From: Tritrichomonas musculus
Taxonomy: Eukaryota > Parabasalia > Tritrichomonadida > Tritrichomonadidae
Assembly (NCBI GenBank): GCA_039105265.1
Contig: JAPFFF010000019.1
Span: 1,706,501 to 1,770,500 of the forward strand
Reading direction: 5' to 3'
DNA: 64,000 bases
Both the position numbers and the translations under genes were made by a program. Under the pieces are notes generated by a model. That model worked only from the letters and a program-made list of their open reading frames with translations. It had not been told where the DNA came from and searched no databases. Of this stretch, positions 1 through 11,800 are shown in pieces (position 1 is the stretch's first letter; each line of letters opens with the position of its first letter).

Positions 1-78
1 TACCCAAATATGCTTACCCAATGGGTAGGGTTAAAAAAACAATAACCCAATAGAATTTGGGTAAAAAACGCATGATTA
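1..78. other. Flank of truncated LINE, TTACCC/GGGTA-rich
   Basis: Short AT-rich stretch with several tacccaa/gggtagggt words in both orientations. It has no counterpart in the full-length LINE copy, so homology to that copy starts at base 79. Similar gggtagggt/acccgaccc words recur at the ends of a candidate DNA element at 41520-42626, so this may be part of a related repeat. No gene is visible. Confidence 0.4.
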
Positions 79-1946
79 GACGTATTGATAACATCAGTAT
101 TCAGAACAATACAACGTATCTCGGACTTCCAATCGCGTGCAAATCTTCGCAGCGTAAACATCACGTTTTTCGGCGAATCGAAGACATGACGAAGGACGTC
201 ATTCGAATTACTAGCAGCGCTCTTCGGTTCACACAAGCGGTTGACGCCATCAAACGGTTCGTGATTCCCAAGATTGACTACGAACTGATGGCGAACACAG
301 CACCGACAAATTGCATCAGTCGCTTAGATGAACTCATTCGGGGCAAGCTGTCCAAAATGATCGGTGCTGCTGGTATTCCAACCGCCTGGTTCTACACGAC
401 GAAAAACGATGGCGGTCTTTACATACAGAAACTCACAGATCGCCAGAAAGCTCTCACTATCAGACTCTACATTGCTTTGATGGAGTCTAACGATAAAAGC
501 ATCCGTGATATGGTCAAGGCTTCTGATGAAGCCGAGATCATCTTCAGAGATGCTACCATCGACTTGACTTCACCGTTCTTGCACCTAAAAGTTAAAGACA
601 ATGGTGCGTTAGATGCAAAGCGTAACCGCGGGACGTCGAACATCTTAGCCCGATGTGTTAAAGCTTTGCATGACGCTAACATGGGTCTGATACTCAAAGA
701 TGATATGTTTACGCTCAAAGATCTGAATAGTAATGTCACATATGATGTTAACACCTCTAATGTTGTTAAACACATCATGAAAGTCTTGAGTGACCGTTAC
801 TATTCAGATCTTTGTCAGCACAAGATGAGAGGACATACATTCACGACATTGAAAAACTCACCATTGAGCAACTACTTCATGAAGCCCAATGCTTTGATGG
901 CGGACTCTGTTGTCAGATTCGCTATCAAAGCACGTACGAATACGCTCATGACAGCATCACTTGCTGCTCACAGAAACCCTCAAATGAGTAACCGTTGCAC
1001 TCGTTGTGGACAGATTGAAACTCTCAATCACATCTTAAACGGGTGCAAGCGGTGCAAACACAAATTCACAAAGAGACACGACGAAGTTGCCAAGGTACTT
1101 TGCAAGTACCTCACCGAAAAGAAGAGAGTCATCGTGCATTGTAACCAAAGTGTTCGTGGACGCAGCAACGAACACATCACTGGTGACTCTGCTTCTCTCA
1201 GACCAGATGTATGGTGGTGGGACGGTGACCAGCTGAAGATAGCTGAATTCACCATCCCATACGGAATGTTATCTGGCGATGATGATGAATCCACCTTAGT
1301 CATACGACGCAGAGAGAAGTTGAACAAGTACCAGAAGCTTGTCGATGATTGCAGAAACCAGTTGAACTGCAATGTGTCGCTATTTGTGTTCATTGTCTCC
1401 TCCCTCGGTGCAATACCCGATGACACCATCAATGAACTCAAGAAAGTGACAGTCACGACCAAAGACGCACTCAAACTTGCAGGGAGGATGGTAGCAGCCG
1501 CTTTACGTGAATCTATGATATTGTACATTGATACTAAGATTAAGAAGAGGGTTAACGACAACAATGAAGATGACGATAACGATAACGATAACGATAATGG
1601 TAACGATTATGATAACGATGTTGAAAATGTTAATGTTCTTGATACTGATGGTGACGATGATTCTAATGATCTCAATGATACTAGCTCCAATGTTACCGAC
1701 GGGGAGTCCGCAGACGATGAGTACAACTCTGTCAACATCCTGGACGACGAAGAATGGCGGGAACTCATTGATGCAAATGCGGATGTTGACAGGTCGGGCC
1801 TCCCGTCTGAGCTTGACACTACTGATGATGAAACTGACGTACTGGAAAATCCAGGCACCACCCCACTATGGAACCAAACTCAAGGTGCCGACCCTGCCTC
1901 CGCTACCGAAGAGGAGGGAGTCCAACACTCCTCTTCTGAATTTTAG
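78..1946 (+). pseudogene. LINE ORF fragment: end of RT, CCHC knuckle, restriction-like endonuclease
   Basis: An open frame of about 620 codons, nearly identical to the last 620 residues of the full LINE protein. It lacks the zinc fingers and the RT catalytic core. It keeps the thumb-like region, a CxxC-x7-H-x4-C knuckle near 990-1050, and the endonuclease block with RPDVWWW followed by AEFTIPYG near 1200-1265, which fits the RPD...D/E...P pattern of R2-type restriction-like endonucleases. The tail is rich in Asp and Asn. There is no own ATG at the left edge; the frame opens from the truncation point. It is a dead 5'-truncated copy. Confidence 0.88.
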
Positions 1947-2074
1947 GCAGATTTTTTGTTGGGGCCCGCCCCTTTTATTTTATTGTGAGTGAATCATCAC
2001 TCTCGTTTATTAGTATTTTATACTTACTCTAATGATTAATAAACGAATTTACCACACGGGAGGAGATTTTTTTT
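79..2074 (+). mobile_element. 5'-truncated R2-type LINE copy (3' third)
   Basis: This matches the full LINE copy at 35092-37087 at a constant offset of 35013 bases with no indel, and I counted only about ten substitutions in 1.9 kb, so it is very young. The left edge at base 79 is an abrupt 5' truncation, as is usual for target-primed reverse transcription. The right edge is the shared 3' tail: taataaac, then accacacgggaggagat at 2051 onward, then a T run. The next unit starts directly after it, so this is the first member of a head-to-tail array. Confidence 0.9.
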
Positions 2075-3148
2075 TCATTTTTATTTTCGAGGTTTACGCA
2101 GGCAATAACTAGATATTCGTAATCAGTGCACTGAGCTGATTCGTATGGTGCCCTCAGATCGATGTTTCGTCCGAATTTTCCAAACTGATTTCAATTATAT
2201 GTAGGGTCACCTCACAAAGTCCGACCACTGGACTTACCACAATATTATACTGTTGTTTCTTATCTCATATTATCAATATCAGCTCTTAACGTTATATCTC
2301 ATACTCAATCAGTTATATGCAATTTCAAATATACCTCTCAAAACTTACTCTAATGTTATTATACTCTTCCTTCTCACTTTGTTTATTCCAGTTTCCTTCG
2401 ATCGCGCCTTTCTGTTCCCTCGGTTTCCTACTTTTCGTGACTCCATTCTCATTTTACAATTTCTCTCAATATTCTCAAATATACAAGGCGTTATACAGTA
2501 TGAAGACGATTCTCACGGACAGATCGAAGTAAATTGCTACTTATTTTTACTCTTTTAGTTTATTCTATTTTATATATGGAGTCATCTTTCAGTGAGTCTA
2601 CTTGTGATTTCAATGATCACACTGCCTTGATGAAAGAATCAAAAGACAGCAGTCAACAAGCGTCTACGGTAAAGGATCTCCGCAAGATGCTGCCTGACAC
2701 ATGTCGCGTGACTCTACTGAAGGGCGCTCAATGAGCCCGTTCGTTCTCTCATTTAAGTTCTTGTTCAATTGTTTTATCCGTTACTCATTGTTCCTCATTT
2801 TCAGATCTCAATCTGATATCCTCAATTACATTGTTACATTGTTTCAAGTTCTTTGTTCTTTAGACGCGTTGTTTTACATCAGACTCGGAAACCATCGCTG
2901 GTTGTAACACAACCCGTCCTCAGAATGATCTGCGTTGCTCAATGATCATTTTTTGGCGACCGTTTATTCCAAGTCTGACTCATTACTTGAAGTCTTTTTG
3001 GACCTTTTAACTTCAAGTTTTACCTTTTTCCTTTTATTTTCCTTTTTTTTCTTAAAGCTTATGCCTAGCTTTTTTTATTAATTGCTTAATCGCAAAACTC
3101 TTAAAGCATTTAATAAACATTTAAACCACACGGGAGGAGATTTTTTTT
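2075..3148 (+). mobile_element. SINE-like / non-autonomous unit A
   Basis: About 1.07 kb between two copies of the accacacgggaggagat tail (2051 and 3125). It opens with cattttta-type sequence and the block ttttcgaggttt, shares several blocks with the next unit (for example actgatttcaattatat, cacaaagtccgaccac, tcagctcttaacgttata), and ends with taataaac plus the tail. It has no convincing protein: a 53-codon open frame at 2576-2734 is the only candidate and I do not trust it. Sharing a 3' tail with the neighbouring LINE suggests mobilisation by the LINE enzyme, as SINEs do. Confidence 0.65.
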
Positions 3149-4022
3149 CATCTTTTTATTTTCGAGGTTTTGGTTAACTCTAGCTACATATTCGTGATCA
3201 GCACCTTCTACTGAGTCGATTGATACCACTCTTCTCGACTTTTCTCAAAATTTTCAAAACTGATTTCAATTATATTAGAACTCATATCACAAAGTCCGAC
3301 CACTCGATATATCACTCAGTTATACTACCTTAGTTCATTACAATTTATCAATCTCAGCTCTTAACGTTATACTTGTCATTCGATCAGAGATATATTCTTT
3401 AACCAAAATCTCATTCTTTTACTCTTATGCTATTATTCTCCTCACTCTCATGTCGTTTATTCCTTCGATCACGCTGTTCTCAGACTCCTTACATCCTTAT
3501 TCAATTTTTCTCATCGCCTCATTTATCAGCGTTATACTTTTATGCTATTTTATTTATCCTTTGTACAGATCGAAGTAAAATAAATGTTTACGGAGTCATT
3601 TTTTTTACGAGGCCACTTGATGATTCTTATCTCTTCCGGGCCCTCAAGAGTGCTTGACGGCTGCCGATTAAACTTTGACGGATATTTATATCCTATTTAA
3701 GTTGCTATGGCTCAATGCGTCTATAGACTCAACGGATGGATGCCCATGAGATCCATTCAGACGACGATCATATGGCGTTCAATTGTTGATCGTTCATTAT
3801 TCAATTAATACTCGTTCCCTCTCAATTAATTGAATATTTTTTTAATTGTTCTGTTGCTCCTTATGTTCAAGTTGGTCTCACTTTAAAGGTTTAAGCATAC
3901 CTTTTTTTTCTTACAAAATTGCTTTTTTGATTGAAAGTTTTGCGAACTTTCGCTTCCTTTTTGCTTTTATGCATTTCTAACCGCTTTTAATAAACAAACC
4001 ACACGGGAGGAGATTTTTTTTT
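3149..4022 (+). mobile_element. SINE-like / non-autonomous unit B
   Basis: About 0.87 kb homologous to unit A, in the same orientation, diverged but alignable at several blocks, and ended by taataaac, then accacacgggaggagat at 3998 and a T run. The next base block is the 5' end of the full-length LINE. No protein is supported here. Confidence 0.62.
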
Positions 4023-4034
4023 TAGTTTTCATAT

Positions 4035-5939
4035 ATGCTTTTTTGCACGACCAAACCTAGATTTTCCGAATTAGCACTCGACGCTGATTCGATTGATACC
4101 AAAATTGATGATTTTGGTGGAAATTTTTCAGATGATGATGGAAATGGAACACCTGAATTTCGCAGTTTTTCGCCTCAAATTAGTACAGTAGATAGCCCTT
4201 TCAATATAAATTACAACAAACTCGCTACTTCTCCAATATCTCGCAACTCAAGAGATATCAATTCAAAGACACACCAAAACGGGGACCAGTTTGCCCCGAA
4301 CACAACTCATTCAAATACACAGCCTCGATATGTTCCAAATGTTCCTCATAATCTTCCCGCGCAATACTCACTCACAGATCGAATTCCATATCCTACGGAG
4401 CAGCGGCACCCGCCGGTTGGACCTGCTCCTATCAACATACAGAGTACCTCACAGAGCGATTCCAACGTTTCCCCAGACTTTTCAGATTCCGAAGAATTTA
4501 GATCAGATGCGCATCAAAGTGATTCTACGAGCCGACCAAATTGCGCCAGAAATCTCATAGTTCCTAATACACAAAGGACGACAGAGGTACTCCTGCAGTC
4601 AGGAGTACACTATAATCCGACGAATCCAGAGGGTGGTCAGAACCCCTCTTGGTTCGTCATTACGAGCGATCCTTCACTGGCTGCCCGTTCCCCTCTGAGT
4701 TACCTTGCAAAGGATAAGTCAGTTGAAGGTGTATTGGTTGCCCGAGGACAAATGATCATTTCGAATGGGCAACCAATACTCAACCGAAACCGCCCGGCAG
4801 TACCTGCTTCAGATGCAGAACTCAGCCAGAAGGTGCTCCTCCCTGAGACCTTCGTCCATCCGAGCACGGTTCCGGCGGTTCCATTCAATTTTTGCTCCTT
4901 CCCACGTTCGCCTTTTGTTTCCCATGTATACAATGTATTAAACTCGCTGGCGGTCTCATTCTCGTGCAACATCGGTTGTAATAATCACTTCACTGACTTT
5001 TCAAATCACATGTCAGTCATGAATACCAATATGTTCAATGTTAATAATAGTAATAGTTTCACTAATAATAGTTTCATTAATAATAATATCTCTAACTATA
5101 ATGTTTCTCATAACAATGTTAATCTTGTTCATCATAGCGTTGATGTCGACAACCAGACTGTCGAGTCAACTGCTCATGTAGCTCACCACAGCGTTGACGT
5201 CGACAATCGGGTTGTCGCGTCAATGGCTCATGTTGCTCATCATAGCGTTGACGTCGACAATCAGATTGTCGCGTCAACGGCACACGTGGTACATCATAAT
5301 GTTGACGTTGACAATCAGATTGTCGCGTCAACGGCACACGTGGTACATCATAATGTTGACGTTGACAATCAGATTGTCAAGTCAACAGCTCACGTCGCTC
5401 ATCACGCTGTTGACATTGACAATCAGACTGTCAAGTCAACAGCCCACGTTGCTAATCACGCTGTTGACGTTGACAATCAGACTGTCAAGTCAACAGCTCA
5501 CGTCGCTCATCACGCTGTTGACGTTGACAATCAGACTGTCAAGTCAACAGCTCACGTCGCTCATCACGCTGTTGACATTGACAATCAGACTGTCAAGTCA
5601 ACAGCCCACGTTGCTAATCACGCTGTTGACGTTGACTATCAGACTGTCAAGTCAACAGCCCACGTTGCTAATCACGCTGTTGACGTTGACAATCAGACTG
5701 TCAAGTCAACAGCTCACGTCGCTCATCACGCTGTTGACGTTGACAATCAGACTGTCAAGTCAACAGCTCACGTCGCTCATCACGCTGTTGACGTTGACAA
5801 TCGGGTTGTCAAGTCAACAGCTCACGTCGCTCATCACGCTGTTGACGTTGACAATCAGATTGTCAAGTCAACAGCTCACGTCGCTCATCACGCTGTTGAC
5901 GTTGACAATCAGATTGTCAAGTCAACAGCTCACGTCGCT
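4035..5939 (+). CDS. LINE ORF, N-terminal half (low-complexity and 18-aa repeats)
   Basis: 635 codons from an ATG 12 bases into the element up to the Polinton junction. Residues 1-170 are Ser/Asn/Asp/Pro-rich and look disordered. A middle part near 180-310 has a more ordered look (WFVITSDPSL, SYLAKDKSVEGVLVARGQM). An Asn-rich linker follows, then 15 tandem 18-residue repeats of the type HHAVDVDNQTVKSTAHVA. I recognise no domain. The same frame resumes at 31722 after the Polinton, so this is the front of the RT polyprotein and not a separate ORF1. The frame runs five codons into the Polinton end before a stop. Confidence 0.8.
5130..5939 (+). repeat. Coding 54-bp minisatellite, 15 units, each with a hairpin
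   Basis: Fifteen tandem 54-bp units in phase with the LINE frame; four more (31722-31937) lie on the other side of the Polinton, making 19. Most units hold the palindrome TTGACAATCnGATTGTCAA or a one-base variant, inside a longer gttgac...gtcaac arm, so every unit can fold as a hairpin. Codons encode HHAVDVDNQTVKSTAHVA. The truncated 5' copy at 38193-38330 has only about 2.6 units, so copy number varies. Confidence 0.93.
5935..5939 (+). other. Target-site duplication, left copy (tcgct)
   Basis: tcgct stands immediately before the Polinton left end and again at 31717-31721 immediately after its right end. Both fall at the same place of the 54-bp repeat unit, and removing the element with one copy restores the repeat period and the LINE frame. 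Polintons usually make 5-6 bp duplications. Confidence 0.85.
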
Positions 5940-6181
5940 AGTAGTATATACTAGTCGGTTTCCGCGGGGCACAGGCTGCCCACGCGTCAACACGAACTAG
6001 TTAAAAAAAATAAAAAAAAAAATAAAAAAGAAAAAAAAAAAAAAAAACTTCTTCTTCTTTTCATGTTATCCCACCCACCCACCTCAACGCCTACCATCAA
6101 TGAAACGGCACAGGTACCCCACCCCACAACCGCCCATCTATGAAACGGCACAGGTACCTGCCCCGAGAATCTCGTACCTAT
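5940..6181 (+). repeat. Polinton terminal inverted repeat, left
   Basis: Starts agtagtatatactagtcgg and is repeated as the reverse complement at 31473-31716. Contents in order: a GC-rich tip with gccc/gggc blocks, a long A-rich tract (6002-6047), a run of cttcttcttc, a C-rich ccacccaccc block, then two direct copies of tgaaacggcacaggtacc at 6101 and 6141 with a 40-bp period, each containing the palindrome ggtacc. Confidence 0.92.
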
Positions 6182-6187
6182 CCCTAC

Positions 6188-8788
6188 TCATGGTTTTGAA
6201 TAAACTTCAAGATATGGTTTACGATAATACATTGATGAATTAAATGAGTCCAGTAATTCGTCTGGTATTTGATAATAACCGTTAGAATTTTGAGTTAAAG
6301 GTTCTGTATTTCCATTTAGTTCATCAAGATAAGAAACACATTCCTCTGTCTCAAAGTTTATCTTTAATCTAATGTAGTGTTTGACATCTTTATCGTCATT
6401 TAATACAAATGCATATTCACTGTCATCATTATGCATTTCAAAACATATATCGAAATACATGACTCCTCCCCGATCACTTACTTCCCAATAATCATTTTCA
6501 CCAACTTCATGATTATTAAACCCTTGATAGAAATCAGGTAAAGTTGGTCCATGTGGTTCAAGCGCATAAATTCTAGCTTCCATTGCTGCTATAGTATCTT
6601 TTAATGCGATATTTTCACCCTCTAATGTCTCTATCCTACGTATAAGTACATCTAGACCTTCATTAGCTTCATCCACAGTAGGGTAATTATCAAACTCAGC
6701 CTCTAGCTCATTGACCTTCTCAGCTAACAACTTGAAACAAGGCTTGAGTGAATCCCTAAACATATTGCTGATATCCATAGCACCACTTAATGTCAAGGTT
6801 CCAGTATCAGGGTTATCATTCTCATCAGTAAAAGGTAGTTCATCTAGTTGCTTATACTCTTCCTCACACCAGGTAATTATAGGTGTTATATCTTTGGTTA
6901 TGCTTCTTGCTGTAGTACCTGACATGAAGTTAATGCTATTTCTAACCAAATCACTCATACCTTTGGTTGACTTATGAGAGAATAACCTTTTAAGGAATCC
7001 TCCACCTTTTATGGTAGGAAAGCTTATACCATCTGGAAATAGCTGCATACCAATAGAACCTATTGACCCAGCTGTACCTGCAACTCCAAAAGCTAATGCA
7101 GTCCATGAGACTATACGTAAATTATCTACATCATCCTCCAGATGTTGAGTAACTTGTTCAGTCCTTGATACTCTACCTTTTAGACTTTCCATAACAGTGT
7201 TCATTTCGTTAACATCATAGCTAATAACATCTACATTGTTGGTAACTAAGTTTAAATCACTCCTCATAGTAGTAATATTATCAGCAGTAATTATCTTAGA
7301 GGAGGTAATATTATAATCAGTATATAAGGTTGTTGCCCCATTAGGATTTGGGGATACTTCATAAAATTGCTGCTTAATGATATACTCGAATGGGTTAGTA
7401 GTTGAATCCCAATGAACCTCATCTATTGGGTCAACATATTCATCAGCTAAATATATCTTAATATCCCTTGAGTCATTAGTAGTCGAAGCTGCATATGTAT
7501 ATTCAAGCTGTTCACATGAATCAAGTACACCATGTAAGAACAACCATACCTTGTCTCCTCCATTACCTTCTTTTCCAGTAGGTCGAACTGAGAACCTATT
7601 TGCATTTTTAGAACCTTCAAGTGTAATATCTAGGTAGAGTTCATCAATAGCACTAGTTTCTAATTTATTAGTCGCATTATTCATCTTATAGCACCTTATT
7701 GCTTCTATATCATATCCATCTTTTGTACCTCCTTGACTTGTTTGATATCCTAGACCATATTTCGAAAAAGGTTCTATCTCCCCTGTCTTTAATTTTACAA
7801 AACAGTCTATTTTGCACTTACCTCCATGAATCATGTAATGTAGTATGTTATCAGGAGAGTAGTCATTAGGCTTATTAATCAGTTTCATGTTCCTCTCACT
7901 CCTCTTGACTTGTATGTAGGTACCATCTTCACCATACTCATTCTCCTTATTTAATCCATTAACTAATCTACCATTGATATGACCTTGTATGTTATCACCT
8001 ACCCATTTTGTACCATCCCATGATAAAAACCACTTATTACCAAAACAATACTCATTAAACCTAAACTCTAAGTCATTAGGTATAGTATATCCAGTATCTA
8101 TGTTCCATTGAAGTAACCAATATTTCTTGTTATCTATCACAACCTGACTAGTTGATGTAGGCTTATATAAGTATAGTACATCACTTTTACGTAAACTTAA
8201 TGCATTATCAGCTTTTATTATAGAACACTTTATTGCCTTCTCTGTCTGTAAAGAATCAGTTATATATTCATTCATTATGCTCAACTCCCCATTCAGCCAC
8301 AAGGTATATGGGTTGAAGTCTAGTTTACTATCAAAAGCTATATTCATATATCCCATAATGGTACTATTATTTATACTGCATCCATTACTACTTTTAGTTA
8401 TCAAAGGAGAATATACTTGACCATCCTTAACATATATGTAGAACTCCTTGACTAAATTACCACTTGTATCATATACTATATTCTTCCTCAATACTATCTT
8501 AAATATATTAGTCTGGGTTTTTATATCATTGAGCTTATTAATGAAGTCTTCAGGCAAATTAACAAACTTAAGTATATTGTAAGTTGTTGTTGAAGACTCA
8601 AATGATACATACTGTATATTTTTATTTTTAATATCAACTTCTGGTAAACCTTCGACCTCATTAAATAAATGACCTGTCTGTACATAGTTATCTAAGTCAC
8701 CCAAGGTTAATAACTGGCTACCTTTTCGAGTAGCATCCCCTATCTTAAACTGTATATCTCCTTTAAATCTTGTAGTAGTATCACTCAT
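6188..8788 (-). CDS. Giant coiled-coil protein 2 (paralogue of the next gene), possible virion fibre
   Basis: 867 aa, starting at MSDTTTRF; an earlier in-frame ATG at 8875 would overlap the upstream gene by 68 bases, while this start leaves a 19-base gap. A central block (SDVLYLYKPT, LQWNIDTGY, LSWDGTKW) and a later block (IIKQQFYEV, TDYNITSSKI, ADNITTMRSDLN) match the larger upstream protein in the same order, so the two genes are duplicates. Then follow a coiled coil, a hydrophobic Ala/Gly-rich segment near residues 565-590, a second coiled coil (LIRRIETLEGENIAL) near 725-755, and a beta-rich C-terminus. I know no family. Architecture resembles fibrous virion proteins, which is inference. 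Confidence 0.75.
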   Translation of the reverse strand: MSDTTTRFKGDIQFKIGDATRKGSQLLTLGDLDNYVQTGHLFNEVEGLPEVDIKNKNIQYVSFESSTTTYNILKFVNLPEDFINKLNDIKTQTNIFKIVLRKNIVYDTSGNLVKEFYIYVKDGQVYSPLITKSSNGCSINNSTIMGYMNIAFDSKLDFNPYTLWLNGELSIMNEYITDSLQTEKAIKCSIIKADNALSLRKSDVLYLYKPTSTSQVVIDNKKYWLLQWNIDTGYTIPNDLEFRFNEYCFGNKWFLSWDGTKWVGDNIQGHINGRLVNGLNKENEYGEDGTYIQVKRSERNMKLINKPNDYSPDNILHYMIHGGKCKIDCFVKLKTGEIEPFSKYGLGYQTSQGGTKDGYDIEAIRCYKMNNATNKLETSAIDELYLDITLEGSKNANRFSVRPTGKEGNGGDKVWLFLHGVLDSCEQLEYTYAASTTNDSRDIKIYLADEYVDPIDEVHWDSTTNPFEYIIKQQFYEVSPNPNGATTLYTDYNITSSKIITADNITTMRSDLNLVTNNVDVISYDVNEMNTVMESLKGRVSRTEQVTQHLEDDVDNLRIVSWTALAFGVAGTAGSIGSIGMQLFPDGISFPTIKGGGFLKRLFSHKSTKGMSDLVRNSINFMSGTTARSITKDITPIITWCEEEYKQLDELPFTDENDNPDTGTLTLSGAMDISNMFRDSLKPCFKLLAEKVNELEAEFDNYPTVDEANEGLDVLIRRIETLEGENIALKDTIAAMEARIYALEPHGPTLPDFYQGFNNHEVGENDYWEVSDRGGVMYFDICFEMHNDDSEYAFVLNDDKDVKHYIRLKINFETEECVSYLDELNGNTEPLTQNSNGYYQIPDELLDSFNSSMYYRKPYLEVYSKP

Positions 8789-8807
8789 TTTAGTTAAATA
8801 AAACTTC

Positions 8808-11800
8808 TCATTCGATGTTAGCGCATTTAGCTTCAAGTGCTGCAAGTCTTGCCTCAAGAGTATCAATATATGCATCCTTCTGGTCTATCATTTCCTTCAC
8901 TTCTACTTTAGTAATATAAGCAGTCATATCTATATCTTCTAATGGATGTTTTGTACTTGACTTATTTTCAAGCTCTTTGATTTTCTCGCACATGAATGCT
9001 ATTGTACCCTTTAAAGTATCGCGATATGTCTTTGCAATATTAATACATGTATCGAATGAAACCATCATCTTATCAGCATCCTTCATTGTTATTTCAAGTT
9101 CAGGTTCATCATCTGTTTCTTCATGATATGCCCATGCAAGAATCTTTTCTAATACATCTTCCTCTGCTAATGTCTCTGGGTTATCATTACGACGGAACCA
9201 ACTTGGAATATTAAATAATCCTATTCTATTTGCTACATATGCTTCTGCTGCTACTCCTGCTATAGCTGCTGCATCACCAGGATGATGTCTAACAAACTGC
9301 CATTGACCATGTAAGAACCTTCTAGCAACATAACCTACTGCTCCCATAATAACCTGGGTAGTTGCACTTATAACACCATCTTGTTGGTACATTTCTATCA
9401 CTCCATTCACAATATTAATTACATGTAGTCTTCTTCTATCTATTGTAGCAACTACATTTCCATTATATAGTACTTGTGTTATTTCTTCACCAGTTGTTTC
9501 ATCTAATGTGTCATTAAAAGCTAAAAGATTACCATGAGAATAAATATTATCCATTAGTTCTCCTCTTTGTTCATCACTCATTTGTTCTATCATTCTTGCT
9601 GTTATTGCTGGTGTTGTTCCTGGTACTGTCCAAGTATCTGTTGTGGCAACAAGGTCATAATGCTGATATCTAACTCCATTTGCATTGACTTCTATCTGTG
9701 AATTTATTCCAACAAATCGTACTTGACCTCCACTAATATTTGCTGTTGTTGGAGCAGAATAATCAATAGTAGCAACAATTGGATCAATAGTCTCTCCTCT
9801 ATGATCAATAATATTTATCCATGCTTCCATTGTTTGGTCATTCAAGTAAGGTTCTAATCCAATATCTCCATTTTGTACAAATGGTAAATTTAATCTGTCT
9901 TGCATAGATAATTGTTCAATATCTCTCGCTGTGTATGTTGTTCCTTCCCATTCTATTGACCAATTATTATCAGTAGCTCTATGTATTCTATCTGTCATCT
10001 CAATATCAGCTGGTCTTATTAGAGTCCTTCGTTGAAATACATTATTATGGATAATGAGTTGGTCATTATAAAACAAATCATACACATTAAACCACTCTCT
10101 TCCATGATATTGGATACGTAAGATATCAGGATGACTAGCAACTAATGCATTTCGTTCTTCTCTTGTCATATCTGCAATATCTTCTAAGGTATACTGGATT
10201 CCAGATATATTGATAACAGGAACTTGATTCCTAAGTGCAATCGTAGTTGAAGCTGTATTTGTCATTGTAGTCTGTGGTACAGTTATATCTGTTCGAATCT
10301 CATCTGTTTCATCTGTAACAACCTGTGGCTGAACTTCTCTATGAGTTCTCTCTAATGATTGCTCAGTGGTTGTGATAGTATTTGTTGCATTATCAGTATC
10401 ATTATCAGTTATTGTAATCGAGGATGAATTAATATTTAATGTTTCAGTTCCATTTGTATCTGGTCTATTCCTAAAGAAGTGTAAGACATTCGAACCAAGT
10501 GTAGCAATAGCATTTCCTAACTGAGTCAGTGCATGTGTTGTCGAAAGGACAACCTGTGTAGCTGAGAATGTTGAAATAGCTCCAGCAACAGGATTTTGAA
10601 CAGTTGTTGTTATTGGTAAAAATCTTTCCATAGTCATCTTATCAGCCTTCAAATCAACATTCACCAAAAACTTACCTTGAAAGCCACTACCTCCATCACC
10701 TGGATAACCACCACCACCACCACCACCTCCTCCACCATTTCCTCCTGGACCTGCTGGGAAAGGTCTTGTTTGATATGTATTAATAGTTACAGAGTTATTG
10801 GACATATTTAATGTTGAAAGGGCACTTGCAATACAAACTGTTGATGCTAAAATATTTAATATACTATTCGCAACTGCTACACCTTGTTTAATACTATCAG
10901 TATATTCATTATACATGGCTTGAATTCTCATTTGTTCAACTAGATTATCAACTGTCTGTTTCAATAAAGCATAATCATAGGCTAATATATCTGTGATTCC
11001 ACCAACAACATTTAAATCTCGACGCATAGTCATGATATTATCAGCCCATATAATCTTTGATGAATAAATATTATAATCTGTCGATATGGTAGTGCATTTT
11101 CTTGGGTCTGGCTCTACTTCATAAAATTGTTGTTGAATAATTATATCGAATGGATTAACTTTCACATCAAAATCAAATAATTCTTTCTCTATATATATTC
11201 GAATGTTCTTATGATTAAATCCTTCAATGATTTTAATGGAATGCCTTTTTTCTCGATGATAATTAAATGATTCGAGACAAGGATTTGACCCATAGGTATG
11301 CATAACACCTGAATTAATACAATGAGTAGGATGACAATCCCATTTTAATTCAGTTATATTTCCATTAATATTTAGGTCAGCATAAACATATAATCCATCA
11401 TCTGCATTTAATCCACTTGGTGCATCAACATACATTCTAGCTTGTTCATATTTATATCCATCTTGAGTTAAAGTACCTGAACCACTTGAATCAAAAGTTG
11501 CAGTTATTCCTTCACTTAATATGGTTCCATCTTTCTTAACAACCCTCCAATTGGTAAGATAATCTTTCAAGATATGAGCATAATTATCATCATCAGTTAA
11601 ATCTTCCTTTATTGTTCCTTTTATCCATCTACCAATTCTTTCGTTATGTTTGATTGTTAAAGCAGGCGCACCGTCATTTGTGTTCATGTATGATATCTTT
11701 TCTGTACACATGTTTTGACAATTATTTCCTGTCCAATTTTTACCATCCCATGTTAATTCCCAGTTATGACCAAATAGATAGTCTTTGAATCTAAATACTA

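Noticed and set aside
1-60. Telomere-like TTACCC/GGGTAA words at the window start
   Set aside because: Irregular, in both orientations and also found near 41550 and 42590; not a telomeric array.
1028-1564. Long minus-strand open frame in the LINE, repeated at 36041-36577
   Set aside because: It is the mirror of a GC-rich coding region and is identical in both copies only because the copies are 99 percent alike. No initiator or known motif.
1528-1992. Overlapping plus-strand frame of 154 codons, also at 36541-37005
   Set aside because: Low-complexity Met/Thr/Leu translation of the Asp/Asn-coding tail in another frame; conservation reflects copy identity.
2253-2907. Short Phe/Leu/Ser-rich frames in units A and B
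   Set aside because: AT-rich random frames; not conserved between the two units.
5194-6000. 268-codon frame over the 54-bp repeats (LTLTIRLSSQQ repeats)
   Set aside because: A shifted-frame reading of the same minisatellite; the HHAVDVDN frame continues into the RT protein and is the real one.
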